A stretch of DNA of 64,000 bases from positions 372,001 to 436,000 of the forward strand of contig NZ_AUEA01000001.1 of NCBI RefSeq assembly GCF_000425745.1, read 5' to 3'. Of the stretch, positions 7,572 to 17,035 are shown one piece after another. The notes below the pieces were generated by a model. That model saw only the letters and a program-made list of their open reading frames with translations. It did no database searches and was not told where the DNA came from. Within the stretch, counting starts at the first letter, position 1; every line of letters starts with the position of its first letter. The position numbers were made by a program, and so were the translations under genes. The stretch is from Pseudomonas cremoricolorata DSM 17059 = NBRC 16634. Its GTDB lineage: Bacteria > Pseudomonadota > Gammaproteobacteria > Pseudomonadales > Pseudomonadaceae.

Positions 7572-8960
7572 ATGAGCGGTAAGCACAATTCCAATGACCT
7601 CGCTCAGGGGCTCAAACAACGGCATGTCACCATGCTGTCCATCGCTGGCGTCATCGGTGCCGGCCTGTTCGTTGGCTCCGGCCACGCCATCGCCGCCGCC
7701 GGGCCGGCCGTCCTGCTGGCCTACGCCGCAGCCGGCACGCTGGTGATTCTGGTGATGCGCATGCTGGGCGAGATGGCCATCGCCTCGCCTGACACCGGGT
7801 CGTTCTCCACTTATGCCGACCGCGCCATTGGCCGTTGGGCAGGCTTTACCATCGGTTGGCTGTACTGGTGGTTCTGGGTGCTGGTGATTCCGCTCGAGGC
7901 CAACGCGGCTGCGGCGATCCTGCATGCCTGGTTCCCGGCCGTTGATCTGTGGGCGTTTTCCCTGTTGATCACCCTGGCGCTGACCGGCACCAACCTGTTC
8001 AGCGTGAAGAACTACGGTGAGTTCGAGTTCTGGTTCGCGCTGCTCAAGGTGCTGGCGATCATCGCCTTCATCGTCGTGGCCTGCGTGGCCATGTTCGGCC
8101 TGGTGCCGGGCAGCCAGGTCAGCGGTGCCAGCCACCTGTTCGACACCCAGGGCTTCATGCCCAATGGTTTGGGCGCGGTGCTGGCGGCGATGCTGACCAC
8201 CATGTTCTCGTTCATGGGCACGGAAATCGTCACCATCGCGGCGGCGGAATCGAAAGACCCGGGCAGGCAGATCACCCGCGCCACCAACTCGGTGATCTGG
8301 CGGATCTGCCTGTTCTACCTGGTGTCGATCTTCCTGGTCGTGGCCCTGGTGCCGTGGAACGACCCGGCGCTGGCGGAAATCGGTTCCTACCAGACAGTGC
8401 TGGCGCGTATCGGTGTACCGAACGCCAAGCTGATCGTCGACATCGTGGTGCTGATCGCGGTTACCAGCTGCCTGAACTCGGCGCTGTACACCTCGTCGCG
8501 CATGCTGTTCTCGCTGAGCAAGCGCGGTGATGCCCCGGCAGTCGCCCAGCGCACCTCCAAGGCCGGTACGCCGTACTGGGCGGTGCTGCTGTCGACCGCT
8601 GCGGCGTTCCTCACCGTGTTCGCCAACTTCGTCGCCCCGGCTGCGGTGTTCGAGTTCCTGCTGGCAAGCTCTGGCGCCATCGCCCTGCTGGTGTATCTGG
8701 TGATCGCGGTTTCGCAGTTGCGCATGCGCAGTCAGCGTGAGGCCCGCGGTGAGCAGATCGCCTTCAAGATGTGGCTGTTCCCGGGTCTGACGTGGCTGAC
8801 CATCGGCTTCATCATCGCGGTGTTGACGGTGATGGCGCTGGGCGAAGGCCACCGCGCCGAGATCATCGCCACCGCGTTGCTGAGCATTGGCGTGGTCGCC
8901 ACGGGCCTGCTGGTGCATCGCAAGCGTGGTGCGGCGGGCAAGGCTGTGCTCGATCATTGA
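7572..8960 (+). CDS. gabP: GABA-type amino-acid permease (APC superfamily), 462 aa
   Basis: Twelve-helix amino-acid permease of the APC superfamily. The N-terminus LAQGLKQRHVTMLSIAGVIG followed by AGLFVGSGHAI is the substrate-binding first helix of the GabP/ProY/AnsP group. GTEIVTIAAAESKDP and NSALYTSSRMLFSLSKRGDAP are the other family signatures. The ATG at 7572 is preceded by aaaggtaggttt. It most resembles gamma-aminobutyrate permease GabP of pseudomonads, but the exact substrate is inference. It is monocistronic, with a strong terminator directly after it. Confidence 0.8.
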   Translation: MSGKHNSNDLAQGLKQRHVTMLSIAGVIGAGLFVGSGHAIAAAGPAVLLAYAAAGTLVILVMRMLGEMAIASPDTGSFSTYADRAIGRWAGFTIGWLYWWFWVLVIPLEANAAAAILHAWFPAVDLWAFSLLITLALTGTNLFSVKNYGEFEFWFALLKVLAIIAFIVVACVAMFGLVPGSQVSGASHLFDTQGFMPNGLGAVLAAMLTTMFSFMGTEIVTIAAAESKDPGRQITRATNSVIWRICLFYLVSIFLVVALVPWNDPALAEIGSYQTVLARIGVPNAKLIVDIVVLIAVTSCLNSALYTSSRMLFSLSKRGDAPAVAQRTSKAGTPYWAVLLSTAAAFLTVFANFVAPAAVFEFLLASSGAIALLVYLVIAVSQLRMRSQREARGEQIAFKMWLFPGLTWLTIGFIIAVLTVMALGEGHRAEIIATALLSIGVVATGLLVHRKRGAAGKAVLDH

Positions 8961-8979
8961 TTGAGCGGGTTGAATGACG

Positions 8980-9013
8980 AAGGCCGAGCCCTGTGAGGGG
9001 TGCGGCCTTTTTT
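8980..9013 (+). terminator. intrinsic terminator after gabP
   Basis: The arms AAGGCCG and CGGCCTT flank an inner GCCC/GGGG stem, and are followed by TTTTTTG. It starts 20 nt after the permease stop codon. Confidence 0.85.
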
Positions 9014-9034
9014 GTTTGGCGGTGAAGCCGGGCT

Positions 9035-9478
9035 TCAGCCGTACTGCTTCTGCTGTTGCTGCTGGCGCGCCACCACTTCGGAGGCTTCGATGTAGGCGCT
9101 CTGGAATTCGTCGCTTTCCAGCCAGGCCATGGTGGTGTCGGCGTCGGTGCCGTCGAGCCAGTCGCGGTAGGCGGTGAAGACCATGACGATGTAGTCGGTG
9201 GCGTGCTCTTCCTTGTGCCCCTTGAGTACCAGCGCCAGCAGCGGGTCGACCAGGAACACCGAGATCATCGGCACCAACCCGCCTTCCTGGGCTTCTTTCA
9301 TTTTCACGAACAGGGCGTCGTAGCTGCCCGAGTCCATCGCCTTGGTGTACACCTGCTCGACGCTGGCGCTGTCTCCGGCGCTGGCTTTGACTGCCTGGCC
9401 GCTGCGCACCATGCGGTTCTGCTTGGCCTTGCTGGCGGCGCGCTTGGCGCGTTTCTGTTGTTTGCTGCTGGTGGCCAT
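9035..9478 (-). CDS. conserved hypothetical protein, 147 aa
   Basis: The start at 9478 (MATSSKQQKRAKRAASKAKQ) is preferred over a longer frame that would read through tRNA-Phe. The first 30 residues are strongly basic, as in proteins that bind nucleic acid or ribosomes. Residues 35-147 form an acidic helical domain (VEQVYTKAMDSGSYDALFVK, DWLDGTDADTTMAWLESDEF) ending in a Gln tract. I do not know a function. It lies between gabP and tRNA-Phe; the equivalent gene sits at the same place in other P. putida-group genomes as far as I recall. Confidence 0.7.
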   Translation of the reverse strand: MATSSKQQKRAKRAASKAKQNRMVRSGQAVKASAGDSASVEQVYTKAMDSGSYDALFVKMKEAQEGGLVPMISVFLVDPLLALVLKGHKEEHATDYIVMVFTAYRDWLDGTDADTTMAWLESDEFQSAYIEASEVVARQQQQQKQYG

Positions 9479-9557
9479 TTGGTGCGAGTCCTTGGGAGCG
9501 GGCTGAGAGGCGTATTGAAGCGCGGGCGTCTGCGGGTGTTCAAGTAAATCGCAGGCA

Positions 9558-9583
9558 ACAAAAAACCCGCACTGGGCGGGTTT
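9558..9583 (-). terminator. intrinsic terminator downstream of tRNA-Phe
   Basis: On the minus strand AACCCGC and GCGGGTT form a 7-bp stem (9564-9570 with 9576-9582) followed by TTTTG. It lies 45 nt after the 3' end of the tRNA-Phe gene and before the hypothetical gene at 9035-9478. Confidence 0.8.
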
Positions 9584-9627
9584 CTTGTGTCGCTTCGGGT
9601 AACTTTGCAACCACCAGAAGCTGAAGG

Positions 9628-9703
9628 TGGTGCCCAGAGACGGAGTCGAACCGCCGACACGAGGATTTTCAATCCTCTGCTCTACCGACTGAGCTATCTG
9701 GGC
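9628..9703 (-). tRNA. tRNA-Phe (anticodon GAA)
   Basis: The minus strand begins GCCCAGATAGCTCAGTCGG, has an anticodon arm GAGGA-TTGAAAA-TCCTC with anticodon GAA, T-arm GGTTCGACTCC and an encoded CCA. Acceptor arms GCCCAGA and TCTGGGC pair fully. It is 76 nt long. A terminator follows. Confidence 0.95.
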
Positions 9704-9792
9704 GACGGGGCGAATTAAAAAGGTTTTCAGATCTTGCGTCAACGACTTTTTGAAAATTTTTTAAATTAATTCCGTCGCTTACGATTTTTCCG

Positions 9793-10065
9793 TCACGCGC
9801 TGGGCGGAACGTAGCCTTCGGCCTGGGCGTAGTCTTCGCCGGCGAAGAACTTGTCCATTTCCGTTTGCAGGAACTTGCGGTCGTCGCCGTTCATCATGTT
9901 CAGGCGCTTCTCGTTGATCAGCATGGTCTGGTGCTTTTGCCAATCTTCCCAGGCCTGGCGCGAGATGTTGTCGAAGATGTCCTGACCCTTGGCGCCGGGG
10001 TAGGGCGGGCGGTCGAGGCCGGGCAGTTCCTGATTGAGCTTGCGGCACTTCACGGTGCGGGTCAT
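9793..10065 (-). CDS. yggX: Fe(2+)-trafficking protein YggX, 90 aa
   Basis: Small cytosolic protein that protects Fe-S clusters from oxidants and helps iron delivery. The sequence [20 protein letters not shown] with the single conserved Cys7, [19 protein letters not shown] and [11 protein letters not shown] matches the family over its full usual length. Its ATG overlaps the end of mutY by 4 nt (minus strand), so the two are translationally coupled. The partner fits: MutY needs a 4Fe-4S cluster. Confidence 0.95.
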   Translation of the reverse strand: MTRTVKCRKLNQELPGLDRPPYPGAKGQDIFDNISRQAWEDWQKHQTMLINEKRLNMMNGDDRKFLQTEMDKFFAGEDYAQAEGYVPPSA

Positions 10066-11129
10066 GGGGCATCTCCTGCGGTCAGTTCGTCGGCCGCGCG
10101 TTTGAGCAGTTTCTTCACCGGGGCGGCAAGGCCCAGGCGCGGCGGGGTGGCGAGGTTATACCAGAGCCAGTCGGCCTCGGCCACGTGAGCGCCCAGCGGC
10201 TCGACGCGGATCAGCCACGGCTCGATGGCCAGCTGAAAGTGGCTGAAGGTGTGGGTCAGGCCGTCCAGGGCGTGGCGCTCGGCCAGGCGCAGGCCGTGCT
10301 GCGCGGCGAGGTCGTCGAGCTGGGTCAGATCATCCAGCTGCGGCAGGCTCCACAAACCGCCCCACAGGCCCGTGGAGGGGCGCCGGTAGAGCAGAATGGC
10401 GCCGTCCTCGTTGGCCAGCATCGGCATCAGCGTGCGTCGCTGCGGCAGGGTCTTGCGTGGCTTGGGTTCGGGGTAGTGACTTTGCTGGCCGAGCAGGTGC
10501 GCTTCGCAGCCGCGTTGCAGCGGGCAGATCAGGCAACTGGGCTTGCTGCGGGTACACAGCGTGGCGCCCAAGTCCATCATCGCCTGGGTGTAGTGGTTGA
10601 CCCGGGTCATCGGCGTGTAGCGCTCGGCGGTGGCCCACAGCGCGTTGGCCACCTTCGGCTCGCCGGGGTAGCCGGCCTGGGCGGTGTAGCGGGCCAGCAC
10701 GCGCTTGACGTTGCCATCGAGAATCGGCGCGCGAATGTTCATGCTGATACTGGCGATGGCACCGGCGGTGGAGCGGCCGATGCCGGGCAACTCGGTGAGC
10801 TGCTCGACGCTGCGCGGAAATTCGCCGCCATGCTGCTCGACGACGATCTTCGCGGCCTTTTGCAGGTTGCGCGCGCGGGTGTAGTAACCCAGCCCGGTCC
10901 ACAGGTGCAGCACTTCGTCTTCGGGCGCCTCGGCCAGCGCCTGCACAGTGGGCAGGGCCTGCATGAAGCGCTCGAAGTAGTTGAGCACGGTGCTCACCTG
11001 GGTCTGCTGCAGCATGATTTCCGAGACCCACACCCGGTACGGGTTGATGCCCTGTTGCCAGGGCAGGTCATGCCGACCATGGCGGTCGAACCAGTCCAGC
11101 ACGGCGCTGGAGAACTGCGCGGGGGTCAT
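10062..11129 (-). CDS. mutY: A/G-specific adenine DNA glycosylase MutY, 355 aa
   Basis: Removes adenine opposite 8-oxoguanine. Catalytic residues fall at the same numbers as in E. coli MutY: Glu37 (in [11 protein letters not shown]) and Asp138 (in [11 protein letters not shown]). The helix-hairpin-helix is [12 protein letters not shown] (114-125). The 4Fe-4S ligands are Cys192, Cys199, Cys202 and Cys208. The C-terminal NUDIX-like 8-oxoG recognition domain follows a linker near residue 225. The gene overlaps both neighbours (asmA upstream, yggX downstream) by 4 nt. Confidence 0.95.
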   Translation of the reverse strand: MTPAQFSSAVLDWFDRHGRHDLPWQQGINPYRVWVSEIMLQQTQVSTVLNYFERFMQALPTVQALAEAPEDEVLHLWTGLGYYTRARNLQKAAKIVVEQHGGEFPRSVEQLTELPGIGRSTAGAIASISMNIRAPILDGNVKRVLARYTAQAGYPGEPKVANALWATAERYTPMTRVNHYTQAMMDLGATLCTRSKPSCLICPLQRGCEAHLLGQQSHYPEPKPRKTLPQRRTLMPMLANEDGAILLYRRPSTGLWGGLWSLPQLDDLTQLDDLAAQHGLRLAERHALDGLTHTFSHFQLAIEPWLIRVEPLGAHVAEADWLWYNLATPPRLGLAAPVKKLLKRAADELTAGDAP

Positions 11130-13378
11130 CGCTTGAACAGCCCCTTGAGCGCGTCTTTGAGTTCAGGACTCACTTTGTCTCCCAGTTTTTCATCGAGTTT
11201 TTCGTCCAGCTTGTCTTTGATGCGGTTGCCGGCAAGCTTGGCCGCGACCTGGCCCAGGCCATCCTGGTCGAGGCGGCAGGCCTTGGCGCCCAGCTCCAGC
11301 GGGCCGCGGCAGCGCAGTGGCAGTTCCACGCCCACGTAGCGCTCGTTGACCTGGCAGGCCGGGTCAGGCATGGCGCGCTGGTCGCCTTCGACGATCACGC
11401 CGACGCGGTAATCCATGCCCAGCACGCGCAGGTCGAGGTCGCCATTGCCATTGAGGGTCAGGCCGGGAATGCGCACTTTCAGGTCTGGGTTGCTGGCCAC
11501 GCCATTGCGCACCACCAGACTGCCGCGCAGTTCCTGGAACGGCGTGTCCTTGCCGCGCGGCTCGCCGCTCAGTTGCTTGCGGTTGAGGGTGGCGATGGCC
11601 TGGCACAGCTGCTGTTCGATGTTGGCGTTGACCAGCACACCGTCGTTGATGGTGAAGTTGGCAGTGCCGTTGAGGGTATCGATCAGCGCCTTCTGGCTGT
11701 TGCCGGTGGCGGTGAGGTCGCTGCTCAGGGTCAGCAGGCCTTTGACCGGTGGCGCCTTGTCGGGGCTTTGCGTCTTGATGAAGTGCTCGACCGGCACGCG
11801 GTTGATCTTGGTGTTGACGCCCAGTTGCGGCACCGCAGGCCGCACGTCGAGGTTGCCGCGGGCTTCGAAGCTGCCGTTGTACAGCGCGCCGCGCAGGCTT
11901 TGCAGGGTGAGCATGCCGCCCTGGCCCTGGGCTTGCAGTTGCGCCTGCTTGATCGGCAGTTTGTCGAGGGTCAGGGCGTCGAAGGCCAGCTCGGCCTGCA
12001 CGTCGAGGGCGCGCAGGCGGTCGACCGGCAGCAGTTTGTCGTTGCTCCAGGCCACCTGGCTCGGGGCGTTGGGCAGCGGTGTGGTGCCGGCGCCGGCCAC
12101 CGCGCCGTCTTCTTCCTGTTTCACCTCGGCCTGACGCGCGGCCTTGGCGCCCTTGGCTTCGTCGCTCTTGGCCGGCAGGTAGCGGTCGGCGTCGAAGGTG
12201 TCGGCCTTGAGGTTCAGGCGCAGGGCCTGGCGGGCGAAGTCTTCCACGGCCACGCGGCCGCTGAAGGTGCTGTCGTCGAGTTTTACCGTGAGGTCGTCCA
12301 GGCTCAGGCTGCTGGGGCTGGCTTGCAGACGGCTGACCACTTCCAGTTTGGCGAATACCGCAGGGTCGGCAGTGGCCGGCAGCGGGTGGCCGATACCGTC
12401 GAGGAAGGTGCGCAGGTCGAACTGGGCGATGGACAGCCCGCCGGACACCTGCGGGGTGCTGTCCAGATCGCGCGCGCTCAGCTCGCCCAAGGCGCGCAGC
12501 TGGTTGGCGGAAATCTTCAGGCCCGTCCATTCGGCGACGTTCTGCGCCAAGTCGACCATGACCTGGCCTTGAGCGGCGTAGGTCAGGGTCTTGCCGCCCA
12601 GCGGCTCGCCCGAGGTTTCACCTGAAAGGCGCATGTCATCGAGGTTGTAGCGCTTGGCCTTGCGGTCGAAACGCAGGTCGCCTGCCAGTTCGCTGCGCAC
12701 TTTCAGGTTCGGCTGGCCGATGCTGACGAAGCCGCTCGCCTTGAGCGGAATGGTCGCGCCCTGGTGCACGGCGCCGGTGCTCAGCTGAATGCTCTCGGCG
12801 TTGAGGGTCTGGCCGCTCTTGGCATCGCTGTACTGCACGCGGGCGTTGTTCACCGTGAGGCTGTCGATGTCGAGTTTCACCGGACGCTCGTTGCCGTCTT
12901 CGGTGCCGGAGGTTTCGGGCTTGCCGGCGCTCGAATCGCCGGGCGTGGTGCTGGCGCCCGTTTGATCGCTCGGCAGCGGCTTGCCGATGTCTTCCCAATT
13001 GCCATGGCCGTCGGCATCGCGGGTCAGGGTCAGGTTAAGGCCCTCGACGCGCACGTCGCTCATCTGCACTTCCTTGCGCAGCAGCGGCAGCACGCGCACC
13101 GACAGGCCGAGCATCTGCAGGTCGGCGAACGGTGCTTTCGGCGCATTCAAGGTGGCGATGCTGGCGTCGTGCAGCTCAAGGCCCAGCCAAGGGAACAGGC
13201 TCCAGCCAATATCGCCATTGAGGGTCAGCTCGATGTGCGCCTTGTCCCGGGCCAGCTGGCGGATTTCGTCCTTGTAGTCGTTGGGATCGAACAGGTGGGT
13301 CAGGGCGAAGCCCAGCGCCACGATGATCAGCAGCAACCCGAGAAGCCCCAGTCCCAGGATTTTGCCGAACGCTTTCAT
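11126..13378 (-). CDS. asmA: AsmA family protein, 750 aa
   Basis: Large envelope protein of the AsmA group, members of which act in phospholipid transport and outer-membrane assembly. I took the ATG at 13378, which starts MKAFGKILGLGLLGLLLIIV, an inner-membrane anchor; a frame from 13462 would add 28 unlikely residues. Then comes the AsmA N-terminal signature DPNDYKDEIRQLARDKAHIE and a long beta-rich periplasmic part. A low-complexity linker with Ser/Thr/Gly lies around residue 150. The C-terminal repeat region includes LTLSSDLTATGNSQKALIDT and LNGTANFTINDG, the AsmA_2 signature. It is first in the asmA-mutY-yggX unit. Confidence 0.9.
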   Translation of the reverse strand: MKAFGKILGLGLLGLLLIIVALGFALTHLFDPNDYKDEIRQLARDKAHIELTLNGDIGWSLFPWLGLELHDASIATLNAPKAPFADLQMLGLSVRVLPLLRKEVQMSDVRVEGLNLTLTRDADGHGNWEDIGKPLPSDQTGASTTPGDSSAGKPETSGTEDGNERPVKLDIDSLTVNNARVQYSDAKSGQTLNAESIQLSTGAVHQGATIPLKASGFVSIGQPNLKVRSELAGDLRFDRKAKRYNLDDMRLSGETSGEPLGGKTLTYAAQGQVMVDLAQNVAEWTGLKISANQLRALGELSARDLDSTPQVSGGLSIAQFDLRTFLDGIGHPLPATADPAVFAKLEVVSRLQASPSSLSLDDLTVKLDDSTFSGRVAVEDFARQALRLNLKADTFDADRYLPAKSDEAKGAKAARQAEVKQEEDGAVAGAGTTPLPNAPSQVAWSNDKLLPVDRLRALDVQAELAFDALTLDKLPIKQAQLQAQGQGGMLTLQSLRGALYNGSFEARGNLDVRPAVPQLGVNTKINRVPVEHFIKTQSPDKAPPVKGLLTLSSDLTATGNSQKALIDTLNGTANFTINDGVLVNANIEQQLCQAIATLNRKQLSGEPRGKDTPFQELRGSLVVRNGVASNPDLKVRIPGLTLNGNGDLDLRVLGMDYRVGVIVEGDQRAMPDPACQVNERYVGVELPLRCRGPLELGAKACRLDQDGLGQVAAKLAGNRIKDKLDEKLDEKLGDKVSPELKDALKGLFKR

Positions 13379-13726
13379 GGGCAAGTCCTTGTAGTTCAGT
13401 GTTGGAAAATTCGAACCGCAGAGTATAGCGCCGTGCTGGGCTTCCCTGTCTGTCTGGCGCAAAAGCGATCCCTCGTCGGGATGTTTGCCCCTGGCCAGTT
13501 CGACAGTCTGCCCCAGTGCAGTTCAGTTGCAGTGCAGATTGGTCAGAAATAACGATGGCAGGATGATTCCATCGGCCCCCGCAACTGCTACCCTTGCAGC
13601 GTGTTCGTAGCGCCCGCGACGCTTTGTCGCGGGCGTTGTCTTAAACGGCCGGTGGCACCCCGCGTGCAGCCACCCAGAGCCGGGCATTCAATCGGCGAAT
13701 GCAGCCAACTATAAAAGGAACGACCT
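13379..13726. other. 348-bp divergent region asmA / MFS gene
   Basis: Holds the promoter of asmA (minus) and the promoter and leader of the MFS gene (plus). Two hairpins are visible: atccc-tcgt-cgggat near 13471-13485, and the strong terminator-like hairpin at 13611-13642, annotated separately. No gene is supported here. Confidence 0.5.
13611..13642 (+). terminator. terminator-like hairpin in the leader of the MFS gene
   Basis: A perfect 10-bp stem CGCCCGCGAC / GTCGCGGGCG with loop GCTTT, followed on the plus strand by TTGTCTT. No plus-strand gene ends here; the next plus-strand gene starts 85 bp later. It may be a transcription attenuator or the end of a short upstream transcript. Confidence 0.5.
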
Positions 13727-15388
13727 ATGTCTAGCAGCACGACTGCGGGACGCCCGGCCTCTGCGCCGAGCTTCCTGTCCAAGGAGCGCATCATCGCGCG
13801 TCCCGGCTTCAACCGCTGGCTGGTGCCGCCAGCAGCCCTGGCCATCCACCTGTGTATCGGCATGGCCTACGGCTTCTCGGTGTTCTGGCTGCCGCTGTCG
13901 CAGTCGCTGGGCATTACCGCGCCGATCGTCTGCTCGCCGGACATGAGCTTCGTCGCCAAGCTGTTCACCACCGAGTGTGACTGGCCGATCTCGATGCTGA
14001 GCTGGATCTACACCCTGTTCTTCGTCTTCCTCGGCTGCTCGGCCGCCGTGCTCGGCGGCTGGCTGGAACACGCCGGCCCGCGCAAGGCTGGCCTGGTGTC
14101 GGCGCTGTGCTGGTGCGGCGGCATGCTGATCTCGGCGATCGGCGTGAAAACTCACCAGCTGTGGCTGATGTGGCTGGGCTCGGGGGTGATTGGCGGTATC
14201 GGTCTGGGCCTGGGCTACATTTCGCCGGTCTCGACCCTGATCAAGTGGTTCCCGGACAAACGCGGCATGGCCACTGGCATGGCGATCATGGGCTTTGGCG
14301 GCGGTGCGATGGTCGGTGCGCCTCTGGCCACTGCACTGATGGGGCATTTTGCCAACGGTCAGGACGTTGGTGTCTGGCAGAGCTTCATGGTCATGGCGGC
14401 GATCTACTTCGTGTTCATGGTCGCCGGCGCGCTGACCTACCGCGTACCGCCGACCGGCTGGAAGCCTGAGGGCTGGGTGCCACCTGCGAAGAAAGCCGGC
14501 AACACCATGGTCACCGACCGTCACGTGCATGTCAGCGTGGCGTGGAAAACCCCGCAGTTCGCCCTGGTATGGCTGGTGCTGTGCCTGAACGTGTCGGCCG
14601 GCATCGGCATCATCGGCATGGCCTCGCCGCTGTTGCAGGAAGTGTTCGCCGGCAAGCTGCTGGGCAACGGCCTGAGCTTCAGCGAACTGGATGCCGCGCA
14701 ACTGGCGCAGATCGCTGCGATTGCCGCAGGTTTCACCGGCCTGCTCAGCCTGTTCAACATCGGCGGGCGCTTCTTCTGGGCGTCGTTCTCTGACTACATC
14801 GGCCGCAAGAACACCTACTTCGCCTTCTTCGCCCTGGGCGTTGCGCTGTACAGCCTGGTGCCGAACATGGGCCACATCGGTAACGTGGCGCTGTTCGTGG
14901 CGGCGTTCTGCATCATCCTGTCGATGTACGGCGGCGGTTTCGCCACCGTGCCGGCATATCTGGCCGACCTGTTCGGCACGCAGATGGTCGGTGCGATCCA
15001 CGGGCGTCTGCTGACTGCCTGGGCAGCTGCCGGGGTGTTGGGCCCGGTGCTGATCACCTACCTGCGCGAGTCGCAGCTGGCGGCCGGTGTCGAGCGGGCT
15101 GCGGCCTATGACATGACCTTGTACATCCTCGCCGGTCTGCTGGTGCTGGGCTTCTTCTGCAACGCGCTGATTCGCCCAGTGGCCGACAAGCACTTCATGA
15201 CCGACGCAGAGCTTGCCGCCGAGCGCGCCCTGAGCCACGACAAAGGCGCCGATGGCGCGCAGTCGCTGGAATGGAAAGCCGCTTCCGGCAGCGCGCCGCT
15301 GGTAATTCTGGCCTGGGCCGTGGTGGTGATTCCACTGGCCTGGGGTGTGTGGATCACCCTGCAGAAGACGGCGGTGCTGTTCCACTGA
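13727..15388 (+). CDS. MFS transporter, oxalate/formate antiporter-like (OFA) family, 553 aa
   Basis: Twelve-helix major facilitator. Family features are the first helix AIHLCIGMAYGFSVFWLPL, the loop motif after helix 2/3 (GGWLEHAGPRKAG), and GLGLGYISPVSTLIKWFPDK with RGMATGMAIMGFGGGAM, which is the OFA signature. The long loop around residues 235-265 and the large N-terminal periplasmic loop after helix 1 (residues about 60-85, with two Cys) are typical of the pseudomonad subgroup. The substrate is probably a small carboxylate, but that is inference. It lies just upstream of hisB but a large hairpin separates them. Confidence 0.85.
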   Translation: MSSSTTAGRPASAPSFLSKERIIARPGFNRWLVPPAALAIHLCIGMAYGFSVFWLPLSQSLGITAPIVCSPDMSFVAKLFTTECDWPISMLSWIYTLFFVFLGCSAAVLGGWLEHAGPRKAGLVSALCWCGGMLISAIGVKTHQLWLMWLGSGVIGGIGLGLGYISPVSTLIKWFPDKRGMATGMAIMGFGGGAMVGAPLATALMGHFANGQDVGVWQSFMVMAAIYFVFMVAGALTYRVPPTGWKPEGWVPPAKKAGNTMVTDRHVHVSVAWKTPQFALVWLVLCLNVSAGIGIIGMASPLLQEVFAGKLLGNGLSFSELDAAQLAQIAAIAAGFTGLLSLFNIGGRFFWASFSDYIGRKNTYFAFFALGVALYSLVPNMGHIGNVALFVAAFCIILSMYGGGFATVPAYLADLFGTQMVGAIHGRLLTAWAAAGVLGPVLITYLRESQLAAGVERAAAYDMTLYILAGLLVLGFFCNALIRPVADKHFMTDAELAAERALSHDKGADGAQSLEWKAASGSAPLVILAWAVVVIPLAWGVWITLQKTAVLFH

Positions 15389-15401
15389 TCGTCGCCTGAG
15401 A

Positions 15402-15431
15402 GTGGGGGCGGGCTCGACCGTCCGCCCCCAC
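15402..15431. terminator. hairpin after the MFS gene, candidate terminator
   Basis: A perfect 10-bp stem GTGGGGGCGG / CCGCCCCCAC with a 10-nt loop, 13 nt after the MFS stop codon. No T-run follows, so it may be a 3' processing barrier or a Rho-assisted terminator rather than an intrinsic one. Confidence 0.5.
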
Positions 15432-15475
15432 CCACTCGTTCCCGCCGGTGCGCAACGCACCATATGTCATTCGCG

Positions 15476-15505
15476 TTCCAAGCCAGCACGATCTGGGCCT
15501 ATAAT
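15476..15505 (+). promoter_or_regulatory. candidate sigma-70 promoter of the hisBH genes
   Basis: A perfect -10 hexamer TATAAT lies at 15500-15505, 36 nt before the hisB ATG. An 18-bp spacer separates it from TTCCAA at 15476-15481, a weak -35 element. The transcript would start near 15512, giving a leader of about 30 nt with the hisB Shine-Dalgarno (ggag). Confidence 0.5.
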
Positions 15506-15541
15506 GGCGCCCTTTCGCCCAATGATTTTGCGGAGCTGGTG

Positions 15542-16135
15542 ATGGTTGAACGTATCGCTTCGGTCGAGCGCAACACCCTGGAAACCCAGGTCAAGGCCTC
15601 GATCAACCTGGATGGTACGGGCAAGGCCCGATTCGATATCGGCGTGCCGTTCCTTGAACACATGCTCGACCAGATCGCCCGCCATGGGCTGATCGACCTC
15701 GACATCGAGTGCAAGGGCGACCTGCATATCGACGATCACCACACCGTCGAAGACGTCGGCATCACCCTCGGCCAGGCTTTCGCCAAGGCCATCGGCGACA
15801 AGAAAGGTATCTACCGCTACGGCCACGCCTATGTGCCGCTCGATGAAGCGCTGTCGCGCGTGGTCATCGACTTCTCCGGCCGTCCCGGCCTGCAGATGCA
15901 CGTGCCCTACACCCGCGCCAGCGTCGGCGGCTTCGATGTCGACCTGTTCCAGGAGTTCTTCCAGGGCTTCGTCAACCACGCCCTGGTGACCCTGCACATC
16001 GATAACCTGCGCGGGCACAACACCCACCACCAGATCGAAACAGTGTTCAAGGCCTTCGGCCGTGCGCTGCGCATGGCCGTCGAGCAGGACGCGCGCATGG
16101 CCGGGCAGATGCCATCGACCAAGGGATGCCTGTAA
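15542..16135 (+). CDS. hisB: imidazoleglycerol-phosphate dehydratase HisB, 197 aa
   Basis: Converts imidazole-glycerol phosphate to imidazole-acetol phosphate (histidine synthesis). The start at 15542 gives [20 protein letters not shown], normal for the family, with ggag just upstream; an earlier in-frame start at 15464 would add residues that are not conserved. Metal-binding His clusters are visible: [25 protein letters not shown] and [10 protein letters not shown]. It is the monofunctional form of 197 aa, without the phosphatase domain found in enterics. The stop codon abuts the hisH start. Confidence 0.97.
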   Translation: MVERIASVERNTLETQVKASINLDGTGKARFDIGVPFLEHMLDQIARHGLIDLDIECKGDLHIDDHHTVEDVGITLGQAFAKAIGDKKGIYRYGHAYVPLDEALSRVVIDFSGRPGLQMHVPYTRASVGGFDVDLFQEFFQGFVNHALVTLHIDNLRGHNTHHQIETVFKAFGRALRMAVEQDARMAGQMPSTKGCL

Positions 16136-16774
16136 ATGCAGACGGTAGCGGTAATCGACTATGGCATGGGCAACCTGCACTCGGTGGCCAAGGCGCTGGA
16201 GCACGTCGGTGCCGGCAAGGTGCTGGTCACCAGTGATGCAGCGGTGATTCGCGAGGCCGACCGCGTGGTGTTCCCAGGCGTCGGCGCGATCCGCGACTGC
16301 ATGGCGGAAATTCGTCGCCTGGGCTTCGACAGCCTGGTGCGTGAAGTCAGCGTCGACCGGCCGTTCCTCGGCATCTGCGTCGGCATGCAGGCACTGCTCG
16401 ACCACAGCGAAGAGAACCACGGCGTCGACTGCATCGGCCTGTTCCCAGGCCAAGTGAAACTGTTCGACAAATCGACCCAGGAGCACGGCGAGCACCTCAA
16501 GGTGCCGCACATGGGCTGGAACGAAGTCAGCCAGGCCATGGCCCACCCGCTGTGGCACGACATTCCCGACCAGGCGCGTTTCTACTTCGTGCACAGCTAT
16601 TACATCGATGCCGGCAAGCCAGGCCAGGTGGTCGGCCGTGGTCACTACGGCGTCGATTTCGCCGCCGCGCTGGCCGATGGTTCGCGCTTCGCCGTGCAGT
16701 TCCACCCCGAGAAAAGCCACACCCATGGCCTGCAACTGCTGCAGAACTTCATCGCCTGGGACGGCCGCTGGTAA
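16136..16774 (+). CDS. hisH: imidazole glycerol phosphate synthase glutaminase subunit HisH, 212 aa
   Basis: Glutamine amidotransferase that feeds ammonia to HisF. The class I triad is visible: Cys81 in FLGICVGMQ, and His190 and Glu192 in QFHPEKS. The start codon directly follows the hisB stop with no gap, and its own TAA overlaps the next ATG (TAATG). Its partner hisF lies two genes downstream. Confidence 0.97.
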   Translation: MQTVAVIDYGMGNLHSVAKALEHVGAGKVLVTSDAAVIREADRVVFPGVGAIRDCMAEIRRLGFDSLVREVSVDRPFLGICVGMQALLDHSEENHGVDCIGLFPGQVKLFDKSTQEHGEHLKVPHMGWNEVSQAMAHPLWHDIPDQARFYFVHSYYIDAGKPGQVVGRGHYGVDFAAALADGSRFAVQFHPEKSHTHGLQLLQNFIAWDGRW

Positions 16775-17034
16775 TGGCTGGCGCGCGCAACAAGGCACCG
16801 ATACTGACCTTGGCGCCCGAGCAGGAGCGTGAAGCGCTCGACACGCTCAAGCGCTTCGTCGAAGACCGTTTCGAGCTCGAGCTGGGTTCGTTCGAGGTGG
16901 CCGAGCTGCTCGAGGTGTTCAGCAAGGACATCGCGCCGCATTACTACAACCGTGCCATTGCCGATGTTCAGCTGCACTTGAAGGAGCGCTTCGAGAGCAT
17001 CGAAAGCGACGTTTGGGCGTTGGAAAAGAACTGA
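16774..17034 (+). CDS. DUF2164 family protein, 86 aa
   Basis: Small conserved protein of unknown function, regularly found between hisH and hisA in pseudomonads. The ATG overlaps the hisH stop (TAATG). The predicted structure is mostly helical: LAPEQEREALDTLKRFVEDR, FEVAELLEVFSKDIAPHYYN, and RAIADVQLHLKERFESIESD. No catalytic motif is visible. The tight coupling with hisH implies co-expression with histidine genes, but a role in that pathway is not shown. Confidence 0.85.
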   Translation: MAGARNKAPILTLAPEQEREALDTLKRFVEDRFELELGSFEVAELLEVFSKDIAPHYYNRAIADVQLHLKERFESIESDVWALEKN

Positions 17035-17035
17035 G

